Shown here: piece by piece, positions 23,206-32,271 of the stretch
Layout of the letters: each line of letters opens with the position of its first letter
Numbering within the stretch: the first letter of the stretch is position 1
NCBI RefSeq assembly: GCF_007828045.1
Contig: NZ_VITN01000001.1
Coordinates: 1-64,000, forward strand
Origin: Nitrospirillum amazonense
Lineage (GTDB): Bacteria; Pseudomonadota; Alphaproteobacteria; Azospirillales; Azospirillaceae
DNA: 64,000 nt
Direction of reading: 5' to 3'
The notes under the pieces: model-generated
Told to the model about the DNA's origin: nothing
Seen by the model: the letters and a program-made list of their open reading frames with translations, nothing else
Database searches by the model: none
Made by a program: the position numbers and the translations under genes

Positions 23206-23931
23206 TCATTCGCAGCGCAGATCGCTCATGAACTCATAGCGGTCGCCGCGATAGGCCGAACGGGTGAATTCCACCGGCGTGCCGTCACCCAGGCGGGTCA
23301 CGCGCTCGATGCGCAACACCTCGGCATTCTCCTTGACGGAGAAGATGCCGGCCTCCGTCGGCGTGGCGAGCGAGGCACGGATGCGCTGCTGGCCCTTCAC
23401 CGGGCGATAGCCGTGGGTGCCCAGGGCCTCGTACAGGGAATCGCCCAGTTCCTCCAGCGCCGGCAGGAAACGCGCCGGCACGACCGCATGCTCTATGGCC
23501 AGCGGTTCCCCATCCGACAGGCGGATGCGGCTCAGCCGTGCCACCTTGGTCACCACGGGGATCTCCAGCATGGCCGCCTCATCCTCCGTGGGGCTGGCGT
23601 AGGCCTTCATCATCCAGATGACGCCGGGCTTGTCGCCGCGCCGACGGGCATCGTCGCTGAAGCCGCTGAGGAAGGCCGGGGCCTCTATCCGCGGCGCCAC
23701 GAAGGTACCCGACCCGTGCTTGCGGAACAGCAGCCCTTCCTCGATCAGCTTGTCGATGGCCTTGCGGATTGTCACCCGCGACATGCCGGTGAGATCGCTG
23801 AGATTGCGTTCCGACGGCAGCGCATTGCCGGGGTCGATTCCGCCCGACGCGATCTGTTCCCGCAGTTTCCGCGCGAGCTGCAAATAGATCGGGGTGCTGT
23901 CTTCGGGCTGGGGGGCCAGTTTATCGCGCAT
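23206..23931 (-). CDS. GntR/HutC-family regulator with UTRA domain (NagR-like)
   Basis: The protein is about 241 residues. It has a GntR winged helix (about residues 10-75: PIYLQLARKLREQIASGGID, then LPSERNLSDLTGMSRVTIRK) followed by a UTRA effector domain (about 95-235: FLSGFSDDARRRG, SRIRLSDGEPLAIEHAVVPA, and the C-terminal FTRSAYRGDRYEF). This architecture matches NagR/YvoA-type sensors of amino-sugar phosphates. ATG 23931 is chosen, though the ribosome site is poor; a TTG at 23949 is an alternative. It follows murQ by 37 bases on the same strand and probably regulates its own operon through the palindrome at 29295-29310. Confidence 0.85.
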   Translation of the reverse strand: MRDKLAPQPEDSTPIYLQLARKLREQIASGGIDPGNALPSERNLSDLTGMSRVTIRKAIDKLIEEGLLFRKHGSGTFVAPRIEAPAFLSGFSDDARRRGDKPGVIWMMKAYASPTEDEAAMLEIPVVTKVARLSRIRLSDGEPLAIEHAVVPARFLPALEELGDSLYEALGTHGYRPVKGQQRIRASLATPTEAGIFSVKENAEVLRIERVTRLGDGTPVEFTRSAYRGDRYEFMSDLRCE

Positions 23932-23968
23932 CGGGATCACATATCGCAAAAATGGGGAGGGTTAAACG

Positions 23969-24853
23969 TCAAAGGGGACCATGGGCCAAGGCCGACTTCA
24001 GGTCTTTGGGATACAGCGACAAGAGTGCGTCGGCCTCTGCCGGGGGGCGGCCCGAAGCGACAAGGACGGCCTTGCGGATGTTATAGTCCGAAACCTTCAG
24101 CGCGTCCTCCGCCTCTACTTCGGAAGCACCCGTCAATTCCTGTACGATACCGCAGGCACGGCGCGCCAGCTTTTCGTTGGAAACCCGCATGTCCACCATC
24201 AGGCCGCGGTAGACCAGCCCTAATCTTAGCATCATTGTCGTGGATAAAAGGTTAAGGACCACCTTCTGCGCCGTGCCCGCCTTCATGCGGGTGGAGCCGG
24301 CGACGGGCTCGCCTCCCGTCTCCGCCAGGATGGGATGGTCGCTGGCGCTCAGCAACAGGCTGCCGGGGTTGTTGGCGATGCCGATGGTCAGGGCGCCGGC
24401 CGCCCGCGCCGCCTCTATGCCCGCGACGGTGAAGGGCGTGCGGCCGCTGGCGGCCACGCCGATGGCGACGTCATTGGGCCCCAGGGCTGCCGCCGCGATC
24501 TGGGCGCGGGCGTCGGCCTCGTCATCCTCCGCCCCCTCCACGCTTTCCGTCACGGCCAGGGTGCCGCCGGCCAGCACGAACACCAGACGGTCGGCCGGCC
24601 AATTGTAGGTAGGGGTCAGTTCCACGCCGTCCTGGACGGCGATGCGGCCGGAGGTGCCGGCGCCCATGTAGACGATGCGCCCACCGTCACGCAGGCGCTC
24701 GGCAGCCTCTTCACTGGCGGCGGCGATACGGTCCAGCTGACCGTAGACGGAAGACACGGCGGCGAGCTGGCCCTCCAGCATCGCCTCCAGCGCGACCTTG
24801 GTCGGCCATTCGGCAATCTCGACGAAGCGTCGGCCGTAGGTTTCGGTGGACAT
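23969..24853 (-). CDS. murQ: N-acetylmuramic acid 6-phosphate etherase
   Basis: The 294-residue SIS-domain enzyme cleaves the lactyl ether of MurNAc-6-phosphate, giving GlcNAc-6-phosphate and D-lactate in the cytoplasm. Diagnostic stretches are IVYMGAGTSGRIAVQDGVEL, AEDDEADARA, GVAASGRTPFTVAGIEAA, the signature SDHPILAETGGEPVAGSTRM followed by KAGTAQKVVLN, and VDMRVSNEKLARRA. Length is normal. Its ATG follows the symporter stop with no gap (TGAATG), with GGAG just upstream, so it is coupled to the symporter. The neighbouring GntR/UTRA regulator supports amino-sugar use. Confidence 0.95.
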   Translation of the reverse strand: MSTETYGRRFVEIAEWPTKVALEAMLEGQLAAVSSVYGQLDRIAAASEEAAERLRDGGRIVYMGAGTSGRIAVQDGVELTPTYNWPADRLVFVLAGGTLAVTESVEGAEDDEADARAQIAAAALGPNDVAIGVAASGRTPFTVAGIEAARAAGALTIGIANNPGSLLLSASDHPILAETGGEPVAGSTRMKAGTAQKVVLNLLSTTMMLRLGLVYRGLMVDMRVSNEKLARRACGIVQELTGASEVEAEDALKVSDYNIRKAVLVASGRPPAEADALLSLYPKDLKSALAHGPL

Positions 24854-26428
24854 TCAAATCTCCTGAAGGCGCGCACGCTGCGTGGCGCCATCCGTCTGGC
24901 GGACGGCGCGTCCGCACGCGCATAGGGCGAAGGCGGCCAGCGTTCCCACGCACAGCTGCCACGGAAAGGCTAGGTTCTGCAGGCCCGCCGGCAGGAACAG
25001 GGCCCGGGCTACGGCCGGCTGCAGGGCCAGCACGACGAGGAAGCCGCCGGCCAGCGCCACCATGACCGAGACGCTGGAGCCCCGGCTGGTGAACAGGGCG
25101 GTGAAGTAGACGCCCAGCAGCCCGGCATAGGCGAAGTTCATGACCGACAGCACGAAGTCCAGCAGGGGCGCCCGGGTGTAGTGCTGCCAGTAGTAGGAGC
25201 CGATGGCCATGACCAGGGTGGCGGCGCTGACCGCCGCCATGCCGAAGCGGCCGGCCATGACGTAATGGTGTTCACCGGCCTGGTGCCGGGCGGCGTGCCA
25301 GGGGCGGTAGAAATCCTGGATCAGCACCGACGACATGGCGTTCAGCGCCGACATGGTGGTGCCCACCGCCGTGGCGATGACGCCGATGGCCATCATGCCG
25401 CGGATGCCGGCCGGCGCCTCCGTCAGGATGAAGTGCATGAGGACGGTGATGTCCTCGCCCTGGAAGGCGCGGGCGGGGCCGGCGCCGGCCGCCGCGGGCC
25501 CGCGATAGAACAGGTAGAGCAGGCTGCCGATGGCGATGAACAGCCAGACGATGGGGATGGCGGCGCCAATGGACAGGTACAAGCCCTTGGCGCTGGTGCG
25601 CGCGTCGCGGCAGGCCAGCAGGCGCTGCGTCGTGTCCTGGTCCAGCGCATAGTTGCCGATGAACAGCAGCACGATGCCGGTCAGCGACGCCCACAGGCTG
25701 AACGGGGCGGAGAGGCTGGCCGTCAGGTCGAACAGGCGCAGCTTGTCATGCCCGTCCGGGGCCGCCGACAGGGTTTGGATCATGTCGCCCAGCGGCATGT
25801 CCAGGCGGTGCAGCAGCAGCAGCGCGATGCCGATGGCGGCGCCGACATAGACGATGAACTGCAGCAGATCGATCCAGACGATGGCCTTCAGCCCTTTGTG
25901 GAAGGCGAAAAGGAAGGACGCCAGGATGAGAAAGGCGGACGCGACGGAGACGTTGGCTGCCGTGACGGTGCCGAAGATGATCATGGCCACGGCGATGGCC
26001 GCCAGATACAGGCGGGCGCCGCCGGCGATGATGCGGCCCACCAGGAACATGCCGCCCGCCGCCTTCATGGCCGACGGCCCAAAGCGCCGCCCCAGCAGCT
26101 CATACACCGTGGTGACGTTATTGGCGTAGAAGCGGGGGATGAAGACGTGGGCGACGATCACCACCGCCAGGAAGGCGCCGAGGAAGGTGCTGAGATAGGT
26201 GAAATCGCCGCGATAGCCGAAGTCGGGGCCGCCCAGGAAGGTCGCGGCGGACTGGGTGGTGGCCAGGACCGAGATGGCGGCCAGCCAGGCCGGAACCTGT
26301 CCCGACGCCAGGAAATAATCCCGAGCGTCGCCGCTGTCCTGCCGGTTGACGGCGTAGCCCACGCCGGCGACGGCCAGGAAGTACAGGCCCACGACCGCCC
26401 AGTCCCAGCCAGAGAAAGCGCCACTCAT
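24854..26428 (-). CDS. Sodium/solute symporter (SSS family), candidate MurNAc-type sugar transporter
   Basis: The 524-residue protein has about 13-14 membrane segments. The N-terminus WDWAVVGLYFLAVAGVGYAV, then DYFLASGQVPAWLAAISVLA and TTQSAATFLGGP, is typical of SSS transporters. ATG 26428 follows a GGGGGT site; the longer frame upstream lacks one. Operon position between a TonB receptor and murQ suggests it brings MurNAc, anhydro-MurNAc or a muropeptide sugar across the inner membrane. MurQ needs a 6-phosphate substrate, so a kinase must act in between (anmK lies at 33533-34657). The substrate is inferred. Confidence 0.85.
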   Translation of the reverse strand: MSGAFSGWDWAVVGLYFLAVAGVGYAVNRQDSGDARDYFLASGQVPAWLAAISVLATTQSAATFLGGPDFGYRGDFTYLSTFLGAFLAVVIVAHVFIPRFYANNVTTVYELLGRRFGPSAMKAAGGMFLVGRIIAGGARLYLAAIAVAMIIFGTVTAANVSVASAFLILASFLFAFHKGLKAIVWIDLLQFIVYVGAAIGIALLLLHRLDMPLGDMIQTLSAAPDGHDKLRLFDLTASLSAPFSLWASLTGIVLLFIGNYALDQDTTQRLLACRDARTSAKGLYLSIGAAIPIVWLFIAIGSLLYLFYRGPAAAGAGPARAFQGEDITVLMHFILTEAPAGIRGMMAIGVIATAVGTTMSALNAMSSVLIQDFYRPWHAARHQAGEHHYVMAGRFGMAAVSAATLVMAIGSYYWQHYTRAPLLDFVLSVMNFAYAGLLGVYFTALFTSRGSSVSVMVALAGGFLVVLALQPAVARALFLPAGLQNLAFPWQLCVGTLAAFALCACGRAVRQTDGATQRARLQEI

Positions 26429-26507
26429 ACCACCCCCAACACCTTGAACCTTCCGATTTGCCGCCGCCGGCGGGCACCGCCAGATGGCGATGCCCGCCAA
26501 CTTCCCC

Positions 26508-29240
26508 TTACTGACGGAACGTCAGCGCGATAGAGAACACGCGGCCCTCGACATTGTAGGTGTCGGGGAAGGTGTTGAACACGCCGCCGGCAACGAAGGG
26601 CGGGTCCTTGTCCAGGATGTTCTGGATGCCGCCGGACACCGAGATGTCCCGGGTCAGCTTGTACGAACCGGTCAGGTCGAAATAGTTCTGCGCCGCGATG
26701 GTGCCGTTCTGCCCCGGGGCGCTGTTGCGCACCGAGCCGATGCGCGTCCAGGCCAGGCGCACCATGGCGTCATCGAACAGCCAGCTGACGCTGGCGTTGT
26801 GGCGGTAGTCCGGCTGCACCAGCGTGGTGCCGTCGCTGGAGCAGGTGGCGCCGTAGGTGCCGGCGCATTCCAGGGTGGCCACGGCGGCGTTGGGTTGGAA
26901 CAGGTAGGTTGAGACGATGTTGGCCTGGTAGGCGAACTGCAGGCCCGCGCCGGGCAGCCAGTCCGGCTGCACGAAGTAGGTCATGCCGATGTCGAAACCC
27001 TTCTGGTCCAGCAGGCCCAGGTTCTGGTTGTTGACGTAGGCGTTCGCCAGGTGGCCGTTGGTCGGGTTGCGCGACACCAGCTTGCACAGCGGGTTGTTGG
27101 CGGTGGGGTTGGTGATGTAGCAGCTGGTCAGGGCGTTGACCGGCTGGATGACGCCGATCGCCCCGGTCAGGTTCAGCTGGTAATAGTCGACCGTGATGTT
27201 CAGGTGGGGGATGAAGGTGGGGGTGATGACCGCCCCGATCGTCTTGGTCTGGCCGGTTTCCGGCTGGATATTGGCGTTGCCGCCGTAGAAGTACTGGCCC
27301 TCAAGGTAGGACGGCGCGAAGGAATTGGTGGAGCCCACCGCCGGCGCGCCGAAGCGGGCGCACTGGGCGGCGTTGCCGGTGCCCAGCACGCAGGGGTCGC
27401 CGGCGTAGCGCGGCGCCAGGCGGGCCACCGTCACCAGGTTGTTGAACGGCAGGGACGAGGTGGCGGCCGCGTATTCGCTGAAGTTCGGCGTGCGGATGAC
27501 GCGCTGCATGGTGCCGCGGAAGCGGATGTTGTCATCCACCGTCCAGGTGAATTCGCCCTTGGGCGTGCCGTCGGCCCCCCACAGCGAGTATTCAGAGTAG
27601 CGGTAGGCGCCGCCGATGTCGAAGCCCTTGATCAGCGGCAGGTCCTTCAGGACCGGCACCAGCAATTCGCCGTAGATTTCCTTCACATCAAAGCTGCCGC
27701 TGTAGGCGGCCTGCACACCCTGGCGGAAGGTGTTGCCCGTCAGCAGGGCGGAATCCTGCGTGTAGTTGCCGGTCTCGTTGCGGTACTCATAGCCCAGTGA
27801 GAAGCCCACCGGTCCCGCCGGCAGGGAGAACAGGTCGGCCGAGGTGCCGCTCAACACGCCCGAGCCGATCAACTGCTCGCGGGTGCGGTGGAAGGCGTCG
27901 AAGGTCAGGCCCAGCTGCTTCACGCTGGACTGGTTGGGACCGAAGAAATCGATGGTGTTGGCCAGCGAGGCGACGTTGTTCACGCCGGCGGCGCTGGTGA
28001 CCAGGCCGTCGCCGGTGATGGGCGAATCCTCGGTGGAACGGCCGTACTGCACATAGGCGTCCCATTTGATGTTCTTGGTGATATCGCCGCGCAGGCCGGT
28101 CTGGATCTGCTCCGTCTCGCGATCGGTGTGATAGGTGATCAAGCCCAGCTCGGCCAGCGACCGGGTGATGCGCATCTGCGCCGTGCCGTTGACGAAGGTC
28201 AGCTGGTTGGCGATCTGCGGCGTCAGGAACGGGTTGTTCTGGCTGATGGAAACGACCTGGTCGATGGATGGCGGATTGGGGCCGGGCGTGCCCGACTCCT
28301 CCGTCTTCGCGCGGGTGTACATGGCACGGCCGTAGAGTTCGACGTTGTCGAACAGGTCATAGTGATAGAGGGCGGTGGCGTTGTAGCGGTTCAGCGGCTC
28401 GATCAGCGGGTATTCGCTGCTGATGTTGGAGGTCGCCGAGGGGCTGGTGGTGAACTGCCCGCCACTGTCGAAGCCGAACTTGCGCCCGCTGGCCACGTCG
28501 GTGAAGACACCGCCCACGCTGGGGATGGTGCTGGCGGGGGTCAGCGCCCATTTGCGCGAGCCGGAATCCACCTCATCCCGCTTGGTGTAGTTCAGGGCGA
28601 CGACGACATGGCCGCGGCCGTTGTTGATGTTGCCGCCGAAGGTCAGGTCGGCACCGTATTCGGAGCCGCCATGCTGGGCGCTGCGGTCGGTGACCGTGCC
28701 CTCGATACCCTCGAAATCGCGGTCCAGGATGAAGTTCACCACGCCGGCCACGGCGTCGGCGCCGTAGACCGCCGCCGCCCCGCCCGTCAGCACGTCCACC
28801 CGCTTGATCAGCGCCACCGGAATGCTGCCGACATCGACGGAATTGCGAAAGCTGAACGGGGTCGCCCGAGTGCCGTCGATCAGCACCAGCGACCGGCTTT
28901 GGCCGAAGTTGCGCAGGTCGAAAACCTGGGCGCCGAAGGCGTCGCTGCCCTGGGAGGAGGCGCGCACGCCACCCGCCAGCTGTGGCAGCTTGGTCGAGAA
29001 ATCCTGCACGGTCAGCGCCTGCTGCAGGCGAATGTCCTCGGACGAGGTCGAGGCCACCGGGCTGGCCGCCGTCAGGCTGGGCCGGGGAATGCGCGTGCCC
29101 GTCACCACGATTTCTTCCAGACCGGAATCCGCCGGCTCGGCACCAGTCGTGGCGGTGGTTTGCGCGTAGGCGTTGCCGGCCAGCGCCGGCAGGAAAAGCA
29201 ACGGTGCCGCCAGCGCGGCACGCCAATGTTTGTTCCGCAT
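26508..29240 (-). CDS. TonB-dependent receptor of the amino-sugar operon
   Basis: The 910-residue protein has a signal peptide ending near AYAQ (residue 27), a TonB-box-like LEEIVVTGTRIPRPS at about 42-56, and a plug with VLIDGTRATPF and DVLTGGAAAVYGADAVAGVV (about 60-190). A large barrel follows, ending in FSIALTFRQ. ATG 29240 is preceded by a purine-rich GGGGGG site; an in-frame start at 29321 lies over the predicted promoter and is unlikely. It heads the operon receptor-symporter-murQ-gntR and probably imports cell-wall fragments. The ligand is inferred. Confidence 0.88.
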   Translation of the reverse strand: MRNKHWRAALAAPLLFLPALAGNAYAQTTATTGAEPADSGLEEIVVTGTRIPRPSLTAASPVASTSSEDIRLQQALTVQDFSTKLPQLAGGVRASSQGSDAFGAQVFDLRNFGQSRSLVLIDGTRATPFSFRNSVDVGSIPVALIKRVDVLTGGAAAVYGADAVAGVVNFILDRDFEGIEGTVTDRSAQHGGSEYGADLTFGGNINNGRGHVVVALNYTKRDEVDSGSRKWALTPASTIPSVGGVFTDVASGRKFGFDSGGQFTTSPSATSNISSEYPLIEPLNRYNATALYHYDLFDNVELYGRAMYTRAKTEESGTPGPNPPSIDQVVSISQNNPFLTPQIANQLTFVNGTAQMRITRSLAELGLITYHTDRETEQIQTGLRGDITKNIKWDAYVQYGRSTEDSPITGDGLVTSAAGVNNVASLANTIDFFGPNQSSVKQLGLTFDAFHRTREQLIGSGVLSGTSADLFSLPAGPVGFSLGYEYRNETGNYTQDSALLTGNTFRQGVQAAYSGSFDVKEIYGELLVPVLKDLPLIKGFDIGGAYRYSEYSLWGADGTPKGEFTWTVDDNIRFRGTMQRVIRTPNFSEYAAATSSLPFNNLVTVARLAPRYAGDPCVLGTGNAAQCARFGAPAVGSTNSFAPSYLEGQYFYGGNANIQPETGQTKTIGAVITPTFIPHLNITVDYYQLNLTGAIGVIQPVNALTSCYITNPTANNPLCKLVSRNPTNGHLANAYVNNQNLGLLDQKGFDIGMTYFVQPDWLPGAGLQFAYQANIVSTYLFQPNAAVATLECAGTYGATCSSDGTTLVQPDYRHNASVSWLFDDAMVRLAWTRIGSVRNSAPGQNGTIAAQNYFDLTGSYKLTRDISVSGGIQNILDKDPPFVAGGVFNTFPDTYNVEGRVFSIALTFRQ

Positions 29241-29266
29241 GCTCCAAGCCCCCCTGTTTTTTGATC

Positions 29267-29331
29267 GTGGACATACCACTTTGCGGCATATCTCTGGCAT
29301 ATTAATACCAATCGAAGCCAATTTGCGTCAA
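29267..29331 (-). promoter_or_regulatory. Promoter and GntR-type operator of the receptor-murQ operon
   Basis: On the minus strand TTGACG (29331-29326) and TATTAA (29307-29302) form a -35/-10 pair with an 18-base spacer. The imperfect palindrome TGGTATTAATATGCCA (29310-29295) covers the -10 box, and a second TGGTAT-starting element with GTGG/CCAC arms lies at 29279-29267. UTRA-type GntR regulators of amino-sugar genes bind TGGT...ACCA-like sites, so repression by the gene product of 23206-23931 is plausible. Confidence 0.55.
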
Positions 29332-29466
29332 GCGCTTCGTTGCAGATTCGCGACCGTGCCAGCAATAAATCGATGAGATTCCGGATAGATCTGCGTCGGC
29401 GGGGAGAGTTGCCAACAAAGGGGTGGACTCTATTGGTCTACATCGACGCCGGCGCCCTAAGACCAG

Positions 29467-30705
29467 TCAACCCAGCATGTCCCGCGCGGCCAGCAGGGCG
29501 TCGGCAAGGCGGTCGATCTCGGCGGGCGTGTTGTACAGCGCGAAGGAGGCGCGGCAGGTCGCGGTGACGCCGAAGCGGGCCAGCAGCGGCTGGGCGCAAT
29601 GGGTGCCGGCGCGCACGGCAACGCCGAAGCCATCCAGGATGGTGGCGACATCCAGGGGATGGGCGCCGCCCAGGGTGAAGGCCAGGATGGGCCCCTTCCC
29701 CGCCGCCGTGCCGATCAGACGCAGCGAGGGGATGGCGGCCAGGCGCCGCTGCGCGTAGGCCAGCAGCCCCGCCTCATGCGCGGCGATGGCGGCGGGACCC
29801 ACGCCGCGCAGGTAGTCCAGGGCGGCGCCCAAGCCGATGGCCTCGACGATGGGCGGGGTACCGGCCTCGAACCGGTGGGGTGGGTCGGCATAGGTGACGG
29901 TGTCGCGCGTCACCTGGCGCACCATCTCGCCCCCGCCCAGCACGGGCGGCAACCGCCGCAGCCACGCCGCCTTGCCGTAGAGGGCGCCGACGCCGGTGGG
30001 GCCATAGAGCTTGTGACCCGTCAGGACATAGAAATCGACATCCAGGTCGCGCACATCCGCGCCCAGGTGGACGGCCCCTTGCGTACCATCGGCCAGCACG
30101 GGAATTCCCCGGCCGTGGGCCAGGCGCACGATGTCGCGCAGCGGCGTCACCGTGCCCAGGACGTTGGACATGTGGGTGATGGCGACCAGCCGCGTCCGGG
30201 GCGTCAGCGCACGCTCCACCGCGTCCAGCGCCAGGCCGCCCTCCTCATCCACATCCACCCATTTCAGCACGGCGCCATGACGCTCACGCAGGAAATGCCA
30301 GGGGATGATGTTGGCGTGATGCTCCATGACCGAGAGCACGATTTCGTCGCCCGGCTGGATGAGGGCCTCGCCAAAGGCGTGGGCCACCAGGTTGATGGCC
30401 TCCGTCGCCGACTTGGTGAAGACGATCTCCTCCGCGCTTTCCGCGTTCAGGAAGGCGCGGACGCTTTCCCGCGCCCGCTCGAACCCGTCCGTCGCCCGGT
30501 TGGCCAGGGTGTGGGACCCGCGATGAACATTGGCGTATTCGGCGTAGATGGCCTGGGTCATGCGGTCCACCACCGCGCGCGGCTTCTGCGCCGAGGCGGC
30601 GTTATCCAGGTAGACCAGCGGCCCGCCGTCGATCTCCAGCGCCAGGATGGGGAAGTCGGCGCGCAGGCGGTCGACGTCATATGCGGTCGTCGCGGTTCCG
30701 TCCAT
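29467..30705 (-). CDS. sufS: Cysteine desulfurase, SufS type
   Basis: The 412-residue PLP enzyme releases sulfur from cysteine as a persulfide for Fe-S cluster assembly. Visible features are YLDNAASAQKPRAVVDRM, VHRGSHTLANRATDGFERAR, THMSNVLGTVTP, the PLP lysine in LTGHKLYGPTGVGALYGK, the RFEAGTPP motif, and the active-site loop RAGTHCAQPLL with its cysteine near residue 364. The start at 30705 has GGGAGG. The partner SufE is encoded nearby at 33076-33516, not adjacent. The scaffold genes sufBCD are not in the window. Confidence 0.9.
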   Translation of the reverse strand: MDGTATTAYDVDRLRADFPILALEIDGGPLVYLDNAASAQKPRAVVDRMTQAIYAEYANVHRGSHTLANRATDGFERARESVRAFLNAESAEEIVFTKSATEAINLVAHAFGEALIQPGDEIVLSVMEHHANIIPWHFLRERHGAVLKWVDVDEEGGLALDAVERALTPRTRLVAITHMSNVLGTVTPLRDIVRLAHGRGIPVLADGTQGAVHLGADVRDLDVDFYVLTGHKLYGPTGVGALYGKAAWLRRLPPVLGGGEMVRQVTRDTVTYADPPHRFEAGTPPIVEAIGLGAALDYLRGVGPAAIAAHEAGLLAYAQRRLAAIPSLRLIGTAAGKGPILAFTLGGAHPLDVATILDGFGVAVRAGTHCAQPLLARFGVTATCRASFALYNTPAEIDRLADALLAARDMLG

Positions 30706-30734
30706 CACCGCCTCCCTTCCCTGGCCCCGGCCGT

Positions 30735-31925
30735 TCAGATGGTGCCCTGGTCGCGCAGCCGCTCGACCTCCGCGTCGTCGGCGCCCAGCCATTCGCGCAG
30801 AATGTCGCCGCTGTGCTCACCGATGGCCGGGGCGCCGTGGCGCACACTGGTGGGCGTGTCCCACAGGCGCACGGCCGGTGCCTGGAAGGGGACGGAGCCC
30901 AGGATGGGATGGGGCACGTCGATGATCTGTTCGCGCGCCACCACCTGGGGATTGGTGACGACGTCGGCGATGGTCGCCACCCGTTCGCACGGCACCTCGG
31001 CCTCATGCAGGCGGGCCAGAATAGTCTCGCCGTCCAGGGTCAGCGCCCATTCGTTGATGATGCTTTCCAGCAGGCCGACGTTGGCGTTCCGCGCCACGAA
31101 GGTGGAAAAGCGCGGGTCCTGAACCAAGCCCGGCATGCCCATGGCATTGGCGAAGCGGGGGAAGTGGGCGTCGTTGCCGGCCACGACGTAAATCCAGACA
31201 CCATCGCGGGCGCGGAAGCAGTGCGAGGGCGACAGGTAGCGGTCGCGGTTGCCCAGGCGCGGCGGCTCCGCCCCGTTCAGCAGGTATTCCGGGATGGCCG
31301 TGGTCATCAGCGCCATCCCGCTGTCCATCAACGTCGCCTCCACCACCTGGCCCCGTCCCGTCTTCCCCCGCGCCTGCAGGGCGGCCAGGGCGCCGATGGT
31401 GGCGTAGAGGGCGGTGGTGTAATCACAGACGAAGACACCGGACATGGTGGGCGGGCCGTCATGGGCGCCGGTCATGCTCATGATGCCGCTGATGGCCTGG
31501 GCGGCGCCGTCGAAGCAGGGATGCTGGGCCAGCGGCCCCTTCTGCCCGAAGCCGGTGACCCGCACCAGGATCAGGCCGGGGTTGGCCTCGCTCAGCACGT
31601 CCCAGCCCAGGCCCATGCCCTCCAGCGTGCCTGGGCGGAAATTCTCGATCAGGATGTCGGCCTTGGCCGCCAGGCGGCGGATCAGCGCCTGGCCGTCGGG
31701 GTCGCGGAAATCGACGGCGAAGCCGCGCTTGTTGCGGTTGGCGGACAGGAAGAACAGGGTGTCGCCGGCCACCGCCTCCCCCACACGGCGGCCGTCCTCG
31801 CCCCCGTCGATGCGTTCCACCTTCACCACGTCGGCGCCCAGATCGCCCATCAGCTGGCCGCAGAACGGACCGGCGATGTATCGCGTCATGTCAAGGACGC
31901 GAATACCGTCAAGTGATCCCAGCAT
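30735..31925 (-). CDS. Class III CoA transferase (CaiB/BaiF family)
   Basis: The 396-residue enzyme transfers CoA between carboxylic acids through an aspartyl-anhydride intermediate. The N-terminus LDGIRVLDMTRYIAGPFCGQ then LMGDLGADVVKVE is diagnostic. The catalytic aspartate is expected in VFVCDYTTALYATIGALAAL (about residue 173), and KTGRGQVVEATLMDSGMAL follows. ATG 31925 has GAGGGG upstream. The substrate pair cannot be predicted. It is 29 bases upstream of sufS on the same strand, so the two may be co-transcribed although functionally unrelated. Confidence 0.88.
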   Translation of the reverse strand: MLGSLDGIRVLDMTRYIAGPFCGQLMGDLGADVVKVERIDGGEDGRRVGEAVAGDTLFFLSANRNKRGFAVDFRDPDGQALIRRLAAKADILIENFRPGTLEGMGLGWDVLSEANPGLILVRVTGFGQKGPLAQHPCFDGAAQAISGIMSMTGAHDGPPTMSGVFVCDYTTALYATIGALAALQARGKTGRGQVVEATLMDSGMALMTTAIPEYLLNGAEPPRLGNRDRYLSPSHCFRARDGVWIYVVAGNDAHFPRFANAMGMPGLVQDPRFSTFVARNANVGLLESIINEWALTLDGETILARLHEAEVPCERVATIADVVTNPQVVAREQIIDVPHPILGSVPFQAPAVRLWDTPTSVRHGAPAIGEHSGDILREWLGADDAEVERLRDQGTI

Positions 31926-32019
31926 AGTCCCCTCGCCTTTTTCTATAGAACGACCAGACACGATAGGTTATTGAAATCATCATCCCGATGAGCGATGGTA
32001 TCCGAAACAGGAGGCAGCC

Positions 32020-32271
32020 ATGCGCATCGCTTATTTTTCCTGGCTTCGGGCCAAGACCGGCACCGCATCGGAACAGATAGACTTACCGCAGAACTGTGAC
32101 ACGGTGAACGACTTGATCGATTACCTGTCATCGCGGCATCCGGCCTTGGCCGAAATCGCGACCGCGCAGGGCAGCCTGCGCTACACCGTCAACCGCCGCT
32201 ATGTCGAGAAATCGCACCCGCTGACGGCGACGGACGAGGTGGTCCTGTTCCCACCCGTCACCGGCGGCTGA
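32020..32271 (+). CDS. moaD: Molybdopterin synthase sulfur carrier subunit MoaD
   Basis: The 83-residue beta-grasp protein ends in VTGG, the C-terminal diglycine that is adenylated and thiocarboxylated to donate sulfur to molybdopterin. MRIAYFSWLRAKTGTASEQI at the start and DEVVLFPPVTGG at the end are characteristic. AGGAGG precedes the ATG. Its activating enzyme MoeB is encoded convergently, and the two reading frames overlap by 73 bases. The large subunit gene moaE is not in the window. Confidence 0.92.
   Translation: MRIAYFSWLRAKTGTASEQIDLPQNCDTVNDLIDYLSSRHPALAEIATAQGSLRYTVNRRYVEKSHPLTATDEVVLFPPVTGG

Noticed and set aside
25181-29264. Long plus-strand frames opposite the symporter and the TonB receptor (25181-26533 and 27888-29264)
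   Set aside because: They are GC-rich shadow frames (Gly/Arg/Gln/Asp-rich) with no recognisable domains and oppose genes with strong family evidence.
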